Counted from the stretch's first letter, positions 32,241 through 43,935 are shown. The stretch: 64,000 nucleotides of DNA from Paralithodes platypus (GCA_032716605.1 CM064538.1:20169682-20233681), one strand, 5' to 3'. Notes: a model not told the origin generated them from the letters alone. Translations and numbers: made by a program.

Positions 32241-32331
32241 TCAAAATCCTCCAAATTAATGTCTAGATTCCTTTTGAACGCAATTTGTTCGTAATCACTC
32301 AAAACTTCACAGAACCAAGTGAACACGAATA

Positions 32332-32335
<4 letters not shown>

Positions 32336-32404
<69 letters not shown>

Positions 32405-32425
32405 TGTATATATATATATATATTA
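32336..32425. repeat. (TA)n microsatellite
   Basis: TA dinucleotides interrupted once by CTGTA. Confidence 0.95.
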
Positions 32426-32442
32426 TGTTATGTTATATTTTA

Positions 32443-32517
32443 ATTAAAATGTAAAACTTGCAAACCAAACAAACCAAAATTGGGACAAGGACAATATAAA
32501 GTCAAATTAAATTATCA
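32443..32517 (+). repeat. ~75-bp dispersed segment, second copy
   Basis: Near-identical to 18551-18625 (AAAATGTAAAACTTGCAAAC ... AAATTAAATTATCA). Function unknown. Confidence 0.6.
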
Positions 32518-32705
32518 AAATCGCTATGTGGAAACAACGCTTACTAATATGAAATTTGTGAAATAAAAGAACACAATCCACCACATAGGGTGTACATTAC
32601 TACATGAACAAGTTAATCTGTTTCCCAAGCAAACTAATCAGATATATACATACATAGATAGATATAGATAAAAACTCGCAAAACCGCACACACACACACA
32701 CACAC

Positions 32706-33992
32706 TTTTTTTTTTTTTTTTTTTTTTTTTATTAAGGTGACAGTTACAAAGTGGTGTACAATTTATCTTATTCTAGTTACATTGTAGTTTATCTTATTGT
32801 ACCAGTACCTCCCTACAATCAACCTAGTTGTTCCCCAATTCGTCCCTCCGCCACGACCATTTCAAAGTCCAAGTCTCTCACTCTTGTCCTCTGTAGCGGG
32901 GAGGACCTTGTACCCCTGAGACATAGGAGTGCAGACCTGAGAAGAGAGAAAGAGAGCCGGCATCTCATCCAAGTTATGACTTGGCTTCTATGCTGGCGCT
33001 TTTTCTCCGATATTTGTTCAGCTAATCTGGCATAGAAGACACTTGCAGAAGGTCCCATACCTCCCGACGATGAGAAGACCAGAGGAGTAAAGCTTCCTTG
33101 ATCCCTGTTCAAAATTCTTTCTTCATAAGCGCGTTTTTTCTCACTTTCGTTTCTCAAGTATGCCGCCTTGTGTCCTCGCTCACGATATGTTTGTGCTCTT
33201 GGGTTGAAGATTCTGATGTCGAAAAAAGCCCGTTGTCCCCTCGTCCAAAAACCTCGAGCACTTACGTCCACTCTTGCTTCATTTGAAGTATTTGCAGTAT
33301 TGTGGGCCAAGCGCTGTCCGTCCATAGGCAGAAGTTCCGGTTCGATTCTGACATCATGGCACACCTCGTCCAGCATTTGTGCAGTGATGTCTCGTACTTC
33401 ATCATGCCGGATACAGATGAATCCTCCTTTCTTACAAGTCATACAGTGGTCTGAGTTGTTTATTTCACCACATGCACATTTCAGCGGCAGGTTCGAAACT
33501 GGCCACCCATACCTCAAGGCTACGGCATCATTGAATTCTTTTTTATTTAAGCTGAAGCCTTTCTCCTTTATTGGTAATGATGTGAGCCAATTTGAAGCCC
33601 CCGTGTCTTGTGCCATCTCAACTCTCATTTTCAGTTCTTCCCTACATCTGGTCTTAATTTGTTCTAGGCTATGTTTCTGTCTCTCTTCTCTGCTCTTTGT
33701 AATTTCCTGTCTTGCATTTCGTTGTTCCTCTTCGTCCACCTCATCATTTTCATTTTGCTCCCGTATTTTTTCTGTCAGAGACGTAGTAAGTTTAAGGGAA
33801 TTTTGGTTCTCATGTACTGCCGCCTCCACTGGGTTTATGATCCCCATACCTCCGAACCTTGGCGGAAGAGCTAATAGATCTCTTAGCTCTTGCGTGACGC
33901 CTTCCATCTCTGTTAGGGCCGGTATGAATGTTCCTCTGATTGCTTCTTCCAGCGGTTGGAGCATCTGTCTAATGCCAGGCACGTTCTCATAA
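32706..33992 (-). pseudogene. 3' part of a non-LTR retrotransposon with zinc-finger/PD-(D/E)XK-like C-terminus
   Basis: A 387-codon minus-strand open frame (33982 to 32819), uninterrupted. Order: LPPRFGGMGIINP (the thumb/linker motif after LINE RT); a charged Glu/Lys/Arg helix; GASNWLTSLPIKEKGFSLNK; LRYGWP; a metal-binding CACG....DHCMTCKKGGF; RHDEVRD; then EARVDVSARGFWTRGQRAFF and DIRIFNP, whose D..(10-15).D.R spacing resembles a PD-(D/E)XK nuclease; and SFTPLVFSSSGGMG. After the stop comes AATAAA and then a poly-A tail (T-run 32706-32730 on plus). The open frame without lesions suggests a fairly recent 5'-truncated insertion. It lacks RT catalytic motifs. The 5' boundary is near 33992-34015. 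Confidence 0.7.
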
Positions 33993-34046
33993 GAAAGGTC
34001 TATCTGTGCTTAACACCATATGTGAAGGCAGTATATGCAGCATGTG

Positions 34047-34106
34047 GTTCGGTTCGGTTCGGTTCGGTTCGGTTCGGTTCGGTTCGGTTCGGTTCGGTTC
34101 GGTTCG
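34047..34106. repeat. (GGTTC)n microsatellite
   Basis: About 12 perfect copies of GGTTC. Confidence 0.95.
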
Positions 34107-34110
34107 TTCA

Positions 34111-34150
<40 letters not shown>

Positions 34151-34219
34151 CACGCACGCACACGCACACGCACACACACACGCACACACACACACCCACA
34201 CAACACACACACGCACACA

Positions 34220-34252
<33 letters not shown>

Positions 34253-34254
34253 CA

Positions 34255-34334
<80 letters not shown>
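34107..34334. repeat. (ACGC)n then (AC)n microsatellite
   Basis: ACGC tetranucleotides grade into ACAC dinucleotides of about 190 bp. Confidence 0.95.
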
Positions 34335-34336
<2 letters not shown>

Positions 34337-34640
34337 ATAGCGCGTCTGGCTCACAACCAGAAGGTCCCGGGTTCGAGACCCGGGCGGGGAAGAGACATTT
34401 GGGCAAGTCTCCTAACGGTGTAGCCTCTGTTCACCTAGCAGTATAAATAGGAACCTGGTCTAAGTGGACGAAGTTGTGAAGTCCCATCTAGGGTTGGTGA
34501 TCGGTTACAAGGTGAAATGGGTATCGTACTGGTCAACCTAAGCTACTGGTCAACCTAAGCCTTCGAGTGAGACTGGTACCGTAGTGAGAATGGTACCGTA
34601 CAGATTAACCCTAAGCCTTCGTTTCCAGCTGTCGCCAATT
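34335..34640 (+). mobile_element. tRNA-derived SINE, second copy
   Basis: Head: TAGCGCGTCTGGCTCACAAC (anticodon loop CTCACAA again), B box GGGTTCGAGACCCG. The body TTTGGGCAAGTCTCC and GTTCACCTAGCAGTATAAAT matches the SINE at 27109. The A-box side of the head is eroded into the AC tract. Confidence 0.75.
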
Positions 34641-35121
34641 GGGTAAAATACAGACTACACACACATCCACAGCCATTCCAACGATACATTTACACATAAC
34701 ATGCATTTCACGCAATACAATCCCAGTTAAGGAGGCGCGATAATAATGAGCTTTGCTCGCATGCGTGGATTCCCCTTGACGAACAAGAAAGTGAATAGTG
34801 AATACATCGCATTTAGTTGCAAATATTTTACACTAATACTGACATACGCTTATATCTTTTCCGCGGGAACACACCCAGGCACACACACACACATACACAC
34901 ACACACACGATAATAATAACGTTTTTATCCTAATATGTATTTTTACTTGCATATATAAAACATCGAAAATAAAAGCGTGATATTTTATAATACCACTGAA
35001 GTTTAGCATCAGCAGGAATCCAATATATACACAAATATACATACAACACAAACACACACACACTCAAACACACACACATACACTCACACACATGGATATG
35101 TAGCATGCATATTACACACAC
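34641..35121. other. No gene recognised
   Basis: AT-rich with two CA patches (34875-34907 and 35047-35093). Confidence 0.5.
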
Positions 35122-35456
35122 TTAAGGGGACCCACCTCGTTTTTTCTCCCTCTCTCCCTCTTTCTCTGGGTTGTATTCATTCGGCCCCATTCAGCCTACT
35201 GTTTTAAGACGTTTATCCCATATCCCAGCATATTTTTTATAATGTTTTTGTCAGCAGGCCATATGTGTACATTTTTCGATAGAAAAATTTCTCCGGCGGA
35301 GCCAGATATCTCCATAAAATGCTGGCTCGCTTTCGCTCGCCAGGAATAAATCAACACCTGGATGGGGATAAACGTCTTTAAAAAGTAGGCTGAATGAGGC
35401 CAAATGGATACAAGCCAGAGAAAGAAAGAAGACAATAAAACAGGTGACCCCCTTAT
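35122..35456 (-). mobile_element. Family-1 MITE
   Basis: TTAAGGGGACCCACCTCG start; the right end GGTGACCCCCTTATA has lost the final A of TTAA. Core arms are partly deleted near 35220. Confidence 0.8.
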
Positions 35457-35540
35457 ATATACAGTATTTACCATGTCAGCTAGACTCACTCTGACATGAT
35501 AGACCCACCCTTATTATTACCGTAGTCACTCCCGCTCACT

Positions 35541-35881
35541 TTAAGGGCAGACAGACCGTTTTTCTGGACCCCCTTCTCCCTCATGTTTAGCCCCCACTAC
35601 TTTTGAGGTTTTAAGACGTTGGTTCCATTAGTTTGGGGATTTTATGACCTTTCACCCCATAGCTTTGTCAATATTAGGACCCTTCGTGCAATTTAGGTGT
35701 CGATTTAGAAGGAAACGGTCTTTGGCCGGGACATTTTTCTATCGAAAAATGTACAAATCTATTTTGAAGGGGGGTCTAGGGGGTGATTTTCTAAGCTTGA
35801 TGGAGGTCTAGGGAGTAAACTAAAGACAAATATATGAATAAATGAATTAATAGACCAAACAAACAGCCACTGTCCCCTTAA
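35541..35881 (+). mobile_element. Family-2 MITE
   Basis: TTAAGGGCAGACAGACCG start and CTGTCCCCTTAA end. The core CTGGCGAGCGATAGC is deleted in this copy (GTGTCGATTTAGAAGG). Confidence 0.8.
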
Positions 35882-35927
35882 CTGTTATATTTGACCTTCT
35901 GAGTTCCATCAGCACTCTACAGATATA

Positions 35928-35935
35928 TATATATA

Positions 35936-35985
<50 letters not shown>

Positions 35986-36000
35986 TGTATATATATTACA
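35928..36000. repeat. (TA)n microsatellite
   Basis: TA run with two CTG interruptions. Confidence 0.9.
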
Positions 36001-36360
36001 CCCTATTATAAGTATAACTAAATAACCCCTTTAGTTAATCACATATTTAACAGTATATGTACAGGTATGTATGTATGTATATACTCTGCCACCTTCCCCA
36101 GTTTTCCTTTTTTTTATGGGGGTGGCCGACTCGAGACAGAGCCCGAACAGGGACATCACAACACATCATAAAAACAAAACAAAACATAAAATCACATATT
36201 TAACTACACCTTTATAATCCCGAAGTTAAATTGATCACACTGATATGTTTATTGTTTATAATAACACTTTGTAAACACTTACCGGTACTGTAAACAACTT
36301 CTCCCCTTTAGACACCACCGAGTGTGTGTGTTCTTGATACTAAACCCTGTTAAACCCAGT
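36001..36360. other. No gene recognised
   Basis: AT-rich. Contains the GGCCGACTCGAGACAGAGCC segment shared inverted with 31185. Confidence 0.4.
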
Positions 36361-36676
36361 GACAGGGGTATACTACTCGCTTTTTATGGACCCCCTTCTC
36401 CCTCGTGTTTAACATATTAGTTTTGAGATTTTAAGACGTTCCTTCCATTAGTTTGGCGATTTTAATACCTTTCGCCCCATTTCGTTGTAAATTTCAAGAC
36501 CTTTCGTGCCATTTAGGTGTCAATGTTTTCCAGGCGAGCGATAGCGAGCCTGTAATTTTAAGAGGAACCGGGCTTTGGCCGGAACATTTTTCTATCGAAA
36601 AATGTACAAATTTATCTTGAAGGGGGGTCTAAGGGGTGTTTTTTAAGCTTGACGGAGGTCTAGCGAGGAAACTAGG
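36361..36676 (+). mobile_element. Family-2 MITE (3' end truncated)
   Basis: TTTTTATGGACCCCCTTC start-side block, GGCGAGCGATAGCGAGCC core, GGCTTTGGCCGG hairpin, then TCTAGCGAGGAAACTAG, and stops. Confidence 0.75.
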
Positions 36677-37308
36677 AGGGTGTAGGGCTAACGCGGCTCT
36701 CACCTCATGACTTGACGATCGGCAATAATTAACTTTTTTCACCCCACAAATACTATTCCCACTTGGTTTATTGCTGTTACATGTAAATATCTTCATATTA
36801 AACGTAAAATAGGCGCATAGGAATAAGTAATAACGATATGTATCGTAAAATGACAATTATAGGCCTAATATGGTCGCCTGGCAGTAGGGTGTTCACTACA
36901 TATACCTCGCGCTTTAAAGGTTAAACCCAGTTAATATCCAGTTCCACCCAGACTCATGATCCACTCAGATTTGCTGACTCAACAACTAACCCCTATATAG
37001 TGACGCCCCTAGCTCATAGTAGGAACTATACTCTTTCATTTTATCTGACGGTAAACTGAATTCCTTAGAAGCTAAATTTTCGATACTTAATGGAAAACTA
37101 TGAAACCAGTATATCTCTGCATCATATTAAGACCAGGTTTATATAATTAACACCATAGTTCACTACAAAACCTTCAAAATAACTGAGTAATCTTGATGGG
37201 AAACAGGATATAGGCAAGACACTCACTCCAGCCTGGGCTCTGAATCAAGGAAGGTGTTTTTTACCTCTCCTGCCATTCACCCCCTCCCCCATCACTCTTT
37301 AGACTCTT
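36677..37308. other. No gene recognised
   Basis: AT-rich single-copy-like sequence. The 75-codon minus frame has no features. Confidence 0.5.
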
Positions 37309-37347
37309 GGGGGCAGTACTCGCTTGTTCTGGACCCCTTTCTCCCTC
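37309..37347 (+). mobile_element. Family-2 MITE left stub (split by LINE)
   Basis: GGGGGCAGTACTCGCTTG and CTCCCTCACGTT; the MITE resumes at 39872 with ACGTTTAGCATCTTAAG. Confidence 0.7.
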
Positions 37348-37352
37348 ACGTT

Positions 37353-39871
37353 ACCAATTTGTTCGAACGCCAACCCGTGGTAATAACGTTCTTGACATTG
37401 TACTTGCAACAAAAGAAGAATTAATAGAGAATTTGAATGTTGGTGATGAATTCAGTAACAGCAACCATCGTACGATAACTTTCACTTTAAAGTTTACTAG
37501 TAACGAACCAAATAGTAGCATCGAAAAAGTCCCTAATTTCAAGAAAGCAAACTTCCATAAACTTAGAGCTATGTTTAAAGAAACTGACTGGAGCTTTTTA
37601 ATTAACAATAACGACATAAATACATCTTGGAAGTTATTCGAAACCACTTACCTAAAAGCAGTGCAAGACTGCATACCATCGAAAATACGGCGTCCAGGCC
37701 ATAATAATAAGCCCAAATGGTGGAATAAAGATATTTCAAACTGCCTGCTTGCTAAAAAATTTGATAATGATAGATTAAAATCCTCACAAAATGACGAAGA
37801 ACGGCTGAAATTTGTAGAGCTACGACGCAAAGCCAAAAAGTTAATTAAGCAAAGTAAAAAGACCTTGTAGTTACATATTGCGAATCAAAGTAAAACAAAC
37901 CCGAAAGAATTCTATAGTTATATCAGAAAGAAAAAAGTAGTTACTTCAACTGTTGGACCGTTAGTCGATGAAAATGGAGAATACACCAAAGACGAAGTAC
38001 AAATGAGTAATGCCCTCAATAACTTCTTTGCATCAGTTTTTACAACAGAGGACCTCAGTGATATCCCTACACCATCGCCGATTCAGATTGATAATTCAGA
38101 TGTTCTAAGCAATATCACCGTTACAGAGAGAGAAGTATTGAATTGTTTAGATAAACTCAAGGTAAATAAAACGCCTGGACCTGATACAATCTCGCCTAGA
38201 ATTCTAAAGGAAGCTAAGGATGAGCTCTCCAAACCACTGACATTACTATTCAATAAATCCTTGCAGTCTGGAACTATGCGCGATCAGAGGAAGCTAGCCA
38301 ACGTAACACCGATATTTAAAAAAGGCAGCAAATCCCTACCCCGTAACTATCGTCCAATTAGCTTAACCTCAGTTGTATGTAAAATGCTAGAAACGGTCAT
38401 ACGAGACAGACTCGTAAATCACTTAGAGGAAAATAACATACTTAAAGATACTCAACACGGCTTTCGTAAAAAACGTTCCTGTTTAACAAACCTCTTAGAC
38501 TTCTTCCACGATATCCTCAACCTCTACGATGAGAGTAAAGCTGTAGATATTATATACCTTGATTTTCAAAAGGCCTTTGACAAAGTTCCCCACAAACGTT
38601 TACTGCTAAAACTAAAAGAGTATGGAATACAAGACGGTGTGTTGAAATGGATAGAAAATTGGCTCAGCGACAGAAAGCAAAGAGTAGTCATAAACGGTAA
38701 GGCATCTAAATGGACCAATGTAAGTAGCGGGGTACCCCAGGGATCGGTACTAGGACCAATTCTCTTTCTAATTTACATCAACGACATAGATGAGGGTCTC
38801 ACCTGTACAATCTCAAAATTTGCTGACGATACAAAAATTGCAAATAGCGTACTCTTAAAAGATCAAGTTGACGATATACAACACAATCTAGATAAATTGT
38901 CACATTGGGCCCAAATTTGGCAAATGAGTTTCAATGCGGATAAATGTAAAGTACTACATATCGGATACCTAAATGAGAAAGCAAACTATTCGATGAATGG
39001 CACTCAGCTTAAGAATGTAAACAGAGAAACCTATCTGGGAGTAACAATATCGAGTAACCTAAAACCGAGTCAACAATGTTCAGAAGTTGTTAAGAAGGCA
39101 AACAAAATAATTGGCTTTATAGGCAGGTCATTTGAGCATAAATCCAAAGAAGTTATCCTAACCCTTTACAATTCCTTAGTCCGCCCTCTTCTGGAATACT
39201 GCGTTCAATCCTGGTGCCCTTATTACCAAAAAGATATAAACAAGCTAGAACGAGTTCAACGTAGAGTTACCAAAATGATACCTAGCCTAAAGAACAAACC
39301 ATACGAAGAGCGTCTTAGAGAATTAAATCTATTTCCTTTAACCCAGCGCAGATTAAGAGGTGACTTAATTCAAGTGTTCAAAATCATCAAAGGCATCGAC
39401 AATATGAACTGTAGTAAGTACTTCACTATCGACCAATCTAATTACACGCGGGGAAACGGTTGCAAAATTATTGGTAAATCTTTTAACTCACACGAATCTT
39501 AGAATTTCTTCTTCAATCGAGTTGTCAACTTGTGGAATGGGCTTCCCCGAAACGTTATAGACTGCATCACCGTTGATTCATTTAAACTCCGCCTAGAAAA
39601 ATATCTCGCATCAAACCCGCGACTGACTGCGTTTGTAAATGAATAACTGTATTTTATCCCCCCCTCAGTTACTAACCCATCTGTCCCCTACTAACTTCCT
39701 AATCCTGCCACGGACATTAGTTCCAGGGCAGTAATTCCCTTTCCAATGTTCCCTTACCCACTCTAAACCACTGTTTGGACACTTGATCCTCAGTGTTTTG
39801 GAGGACAAGCAACCTAGAAAGGTCACTGATCTGTTGTTGCTTGATTTCCTTTGTACTCCTTTGTACTTTGT
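37353..39871 (+). pseudogene. CR1-like LINE, second copy (EN C-terminus - RT)
   Basis: 5'-truncated insertion with ACGTT target duplication (37348-37352 and 39872-39876). It starts in the EN C-terminus (QFVRTPTRGNNVLDIVLAT). A TAG at 37868-37870 replaces a sense codon kept in the other copy. Then from about 38003 a 499-codon RT block: KTPGPDTISPRILK, NYRPISLTSVVCKMLE, YLDFQKAFDKVPHKR, GVPQGSVLGPILF and FADD (about 38819-38830), so the catalytic motifs are intact. A C-terminal thumb ends at a second stop (TAG, 39500-39502), where the other copy reads a Lys. The remaining tail (FFNRVV-like codons to about 39640), a 3' UTR and a CTTTGTACTC repeat end follow. It is much closer to intact than the copy at 21-24 kb. 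Confidence 0.85.
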
Positions 39872-40213
39872 ACGTTTAGCATCTTAAGTTATAGGTTTTA
39901 AGACGTTCGTTCCGTTAGTTTGGCGACTTTGAGACCTTACGCGTATGTCAGTATTAGTGTAAAATATTTTTCAATATTAAAACCTTTCCTGCCCTTTAGC
40001 TGTCGATTTTTTCCTGGCGAGCGATAGCGAGCCTCTAACTTTAGAAGGAATCGGCCTTCGGCCGGGACATTTTTCTACCGAAAAATGCACAAATTTATCT
40101 TGAAAGGGGTCTAGGGTTATTTTTTTAAGCTTGATGGAAGTCTAGCGAAGAAACTTAAAATTAAATTAATAAATATATACCGGTACAGTATATAGACCAA
40201 AAAACAAGCACTA
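39872..40213 (+). mobile_element. Family-2 MITE right part (split by LINE)
   Basis: Continues from 37347: TTTAGCATCTTAAG..GGTTTTAAGACGTTCG, core GGCGAGCGATAGCGAGCC, hairpin GGCCTTCGGCCGG, end CTACCCCCTTAA. Confidence 0.75.
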
Positions 40214-40315
40214 CCCCCTTAAAGCCACGTCACTATTGTACTCTAGAACCAAACTCATAGACTTATATTGGACAAGCCCCCTTAACCAAGTCTACTTTTA
40301 ATAGCTTCTCAATCA

Positions 40316-40697
40316 TTAAGGGGAGACATACCGTTTTTCTGGACCCCCTTCTCCCTAATGTTTAGCCCCACTAGTTTTGAGATTTTAAGACGTTGGTTCC
40401 ATTAGTTTGGGGATTTTATGACCCTTCACCCCATTTCTTTGTCAATATTAGGACCCTTCGTACCATTTAGGTGTCGATTTTTTCTTGACGAGCGATAGCG
40501 AGCCTGTAATTTTAGGAGGCATCGGCCTTTAGGCGGGAAATTTTTCTACCGAAAAATTTACAAATCTACCATGAAGGGAGGGGGGGGGGGGGTCTAGGGG
40601 GTGTTTTTCTAAGCTTGATGGAGGTCTAGGGAGGAAACTAAATAAATATATGAATAAATGAATTAATAGACCAAACAAACAGCCACTGTCCCCTTAA
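40316..40697 (+). mobile_element. Family-2 MITE, intact
   Basis: TTAAGGGGAGACATACCG start, CTGTCCCCTTAA end, all landmarks present, with a G14 run near 40578. Confidence 0.85.
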
Positions 40698-40799
40698 TCC
40701 CAGACTGAGTTTATAACCCACACTAACTCATTGATAACCAGTTAGGAGTATAACTAAGCCATTGTATTACTATAACCAATATATATATATATATATTGC

Positions 40800-41132
40800 A
40801 TTTGATGTTTTAGTTTGTTCCCTACGTTTTCATCAAGCTTAAAATTACACCCCCCTAGACCGCCATTCAAGATAAATTTGTACATTTTTCGGTAGAAAAA
40901 TGTCCAGGCCGGAGGCCGGTTGCTCTTAAATTACAGGCTCGCTATCGTTCGCCAGGAAAAAATCGACACCTTAATGGCACGAAAGGTCTTAAAATTGACA
41001 GAAATGGGGCAAAGTGTTTTAAAATGTCCAAACTACTAGGGCGAACGTCGTAAAATCTCAAAAGCAATGGGGCTAAACATGAGGGAGAAAGGGGTCCAGA
41101 AAAAAAATCCTCAAGTGGAAATCTCCCCTTAA
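40800..41132 (-). mobile_element. Family-2 MITE, reverse orientation
   Basis: CAAGCTTAAAATTACACC, GGCCGGAGGCCGG, GGCTCGCTATCGTTCGCC, ends ATCTCCCCTTAA. The left terminus is diffuse. Confidence 0.75.
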
Positions 41133-41676
41133 CCCCCTTGATATTATTAATGCACAATAATTATCCTCTGGTCATATATATATATATTTATATAATTATA
41201 TTTGGCCCAAATACACACACTGACTGATTCACACACACAGTCATACACTCACACAAACTAATTCAACCCCCCCCCCCCCTCACACACACACACACACACA
41301 CAACTTAGCCTCCTCAGTCAGGCATCAATCACATGACTTTTATCAACTATGCGTAAGCAGGGTGGTATCCCCCCGCCCCGTATAGTGGTATATTGCCAGC
41401 CGAAATGTCAGTCGTCCGTCTGTCTCTCTATCTGTCTGTCTGGAAACTCCTCCTACACCATTCGATGGATTATAACCAAACTTGACATGTACATTCGGTG
41501 GGTTAATGCGACGGTCAGTCAAAACAAGATTTGTTGTTATTTGCCCAACAGTCTAGGTCCTAGGTAAAATATATGGTCCAATTGCCCCCCCCCCCCCCAA
41601 CCCCGGCCTGACCCTCCCCAACCCCACCAATATCAGGATAGCGTAGTATTGCAATCACTGTGTTAGTATGTCTGTC

Positions 41677-41679
<3 letters not shown>
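41133..41679. other. No gene; simple repeats
   Basis: CA and C-run patches at 41215-41300 and 41585-41600. 41340-41560 contains a (TGTC)n patch and a TGGATTATAACCAAACTTGACATG stretch split here as TGGATTATAACC and AAACTTGACATG. I recognise it vaguely as repetitive in marine genomes but cannot classify it. Confidence 0.4.

Positions 41680-41756
<77 letters not shown>
41680..41756. repeat. (TG)n microsatellite
   Basis: About 37 TG dinucleotides. Confidence 0.95.
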
Positions 41757-41757
<1 letters not shown>

Positions 41758-42008
41758 CCGTGGTAGTATTGATGACAATGGCGTGCTGTGTGTGTTTGTA
41801 CAAATCAAATATTATTAGTATTAATATATTTATCAGCATTAATATTATTAGCATTACCAGTTTACATTTTATACAACATATCCCTATTGGCTAAACAGAA
41901 AACTAAAACCCAAAACTATAAAGCCTTCTAAAAACAATAAATTATAAATGCATGGACAAATAATAACTGGATAGGACTCATTCATCCGGGACCAGCACTG
42001 GTATTTAC
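41757..42008. other. No gene recognised
   Basis: AT-rich unremarkable sequence. Confidence 0.4.
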
Positions 42009-42255
42009 TATTACTAGATAGTATAGTATATAATATATAATTATATAGTATAGTATATAATATATAATTATATAGTATAGTATATAATATATAATTATAT
42101 AGTATAGTATATAATATATAATTATATAGTATAGTATATAATATATATATAGTATATTATATAATATATATATAGTATATATATATAGTATAGTATATAT
42201 ATAGTATAGTATAGTATATAATTATATTATAGTATATAATATATAATTTAGTAAT
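42009..42255. repeat. ~28-bp AT minisatellite
   Basis: Five near-identical copies built on ATAATATATAATTATATAGT + ATAGTAT, then degenerate TATAGTATA. The same motif is single or scarce in the paralogue near 15940-16215. Confidence 0.85.
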
Positions 42256-42473
42256 AGATTAACCCTCATAGCTACCACAGATCCTTCCTATGCTAAGTAA
42301 AGTCGTCTATTATTTGCCAGAACATGATGTATAGGACGCCTAGGGTACTGAAGGGGTTAAAGGTGAATTACATAACCTGCATACCAATTAAGATGTATAT
42401 TTTGTATGCATCAACACATATTAAGGATGCTCAGGTTTGTGTATAATAAAGTAAATTTACGTCAGTAAAGAAA
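42256..42473. other. Spacer collinear with 16268-16737
   Basis: No gene. GCTACCACAGATC, AAAGGTGAATTACATAACC and TTACGTCAGTAAAGAAAA blocks are shared with the left block. Confidence 0.5.
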
Positions 42474-42621
42474 AGTGATTACTTCACTATCGACCAATCA
42501 AACTTCACTAGAAATAACGGTTGCAAGATTATAGGAAAGCGATTTCATTCTATTGAAGCAAAACACTTCTTCATTTGCGTTGTGAACATTTGGAACAGAC
42601 TACCTTCAAATATTTAATACT
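42474..42621 (+). pseudogene. CR1-like LINE C-terminal fragment, right paralogue
   Basis: Same fragment as 16738-16896 (DYFTIDQSNFTRNNGCKIIG; FFICVVNIWNRLPSN), with a few substitutions. It resumes after the MITE at 43013-43044 (NRLDKYLATNPQ). Confidence 0.75.
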
Positions 42622-43016
42622 TTAAGGGGGGTCACCTGCTTTATTTATCTTTCTCTTCTTTTGTCTCTTTCTCTGGCTTGTATCCTTTCGGCCCCATTCA
42701 GCCAACTGTTTTAAGACGTTTATCCCCATCCAGGTGTCGATTTCTTCCTGGCGAGCGATAGCGAGCCCGCATTGTATGGAGAAATCCGTCTTCGCCGGAG
42801 AAATTTTTCTATCGAAAAATGTACAAATTTAGCTTGCTGTCAAAACAACAAATATATATGCTGGCTCGCTACCGCTCGCCAGGAAAATATTGACACCTGG
42901 ATGGGGTAAACGTCTTAAAACAGTAGGGTGAATGGGGCCGAATGGATACAAGCCAAAGAGAGAGAGGGAGAGAAAGGGAGAACAAAAGCGTGGTGGGCTC
43001 CCTTAAAGAACCGTCT
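42622..43016 (+). mobile_element. Family-1 MITE, uninterrupted paralogue
   Basis: TTAAGGGGGGTCACCTGC to GGGCTCCCTTAA, 395 bp. A good reference copy of family 1, because the left paralogue (16897-17668) is split by a LINE. Confidence 0.85.
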
Positions 43017-43044
43017 AGATAAATACTTGGCCACTAACCCTCAA

Positions 43045-43416
43045 TTAAGGGGAGGCAAACCGTTTTTTCTGGATCTCCTTCTCCCTAATGTTTAGCCCCA
43101 CTAGTTTTGAGATTATAAGACGTTTGGCCCATTAGTTTGGCGATTTTAACACCTTTCGCCCCATTTTGTTGTTAATTTTAAGACCTTTCGTGCCATTTAG
43201 GTGTCGATTATTTCCTGGCGAGCGATAGCGAGCCTGCAATTTTAAGAGGAATCGGCCTACGGCCGGGACATTTTTCTACCGAAAAATTTACAAATTTATC
43301 TTGAAGGGGGGTCTAGGGGGTGTTTTTCTAAGCTTGATGAAGGTCTGGGGAGGAAACTAAAAAAAATTATGAATAAATGAATTAATAGACCAAACAAACA
43401 GCCAGTCTCCCCTTAA
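43045..43416 (+). mobile_element. Family-2 MITE with identifiable empty site
   Basis: TTAAGGGGAGGCAAACCG to GTCTCCCCTTAA. In the left block the same place (about 18190) reads ACCCTCACTTAACACC with a single TTAA, so this element inserted after duplication with TTAA duplication. Confidence 0.9.
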
Positions 43417-43477
43417 CACTATTTTTTTTTAGAATAATTCCAAAACTCGTAATGAAGAAAATATGTAACACCCCGTA

Positions 43478-43632
43478 ATAATCAACATCTAAATGGCACG
43501 AAAGGTCTTAAAATTGACAACGAAATGGGGCGAAAGGTGTTAAAATCGCCAAACGTCTTATAATATCAAAACTAATGGGGCTAAACATGAGAGAGAAAGT
43601 GGTCCAGAAAACCGGCCCATGTCCCTAAGTAA
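43478..43632 (-). mobile_element. Family-2 MITE fragment with empty site
   Basis: AATCAACATCTAAATGGCAC...GGGGCTAAACATGAGAGAG lies between two copies of GTAACACCCCGT (43466 and 43640). The left block has only one copy (18241-18252). Confidence 0.75.
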
Positions 43633-43699
43633 CACCCCGTTCTTAACATTAATCATCAATTACAAACCCCAATCCACTTGAATAAACTAGTGAAAGCAT

Positions 43700-43770
43700 A
43701 TGGTCCTCCCGGGATTCGAACTCGGGACACCACACCCAGAACATAAACATCTAAACCAGTACACCACCAA
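43700..43770 (-). repeat. tRNA-like SINE head, right copy
   Basis: Minus strand GGTGGTGTACTGGTTTAGAT and GAGTTCGAATCCCGGG (an intact B box). Paralogue of 18312-18382. Confidence 0.6.
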
Positions 43771-43785
43771 CACAAGACTGATGTA

Positions 43786-43935
43786 CGGTCGCGCTAATAA
43801 GTCATGTCCCAGGTATCATTACGTTCGGCTTACTCTGTGCTGTATTAATGTCTGTCAGATGTTGAATAGGGTGGGTAAGTGTAGGAACATGTTTGTGTAT
43901 TTCACTCGATATGAAGAGATGCAACTTAGATATTG
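43786..43935 (+). mobile_element. TA-flanked MITE, truncated copy
   Basis: TA-CGGTCGCGCTAATAAGTCATG through GATGCAACTTAGATATTG, without the right TIR, as in the left paralogue. Confidence 0.7.

Noticed and set aside
33956..34446. Thr/His and Cys/Val repeat frames
   Set aside because: Produced by the GGTTC, ACGC and AC microsatellites.
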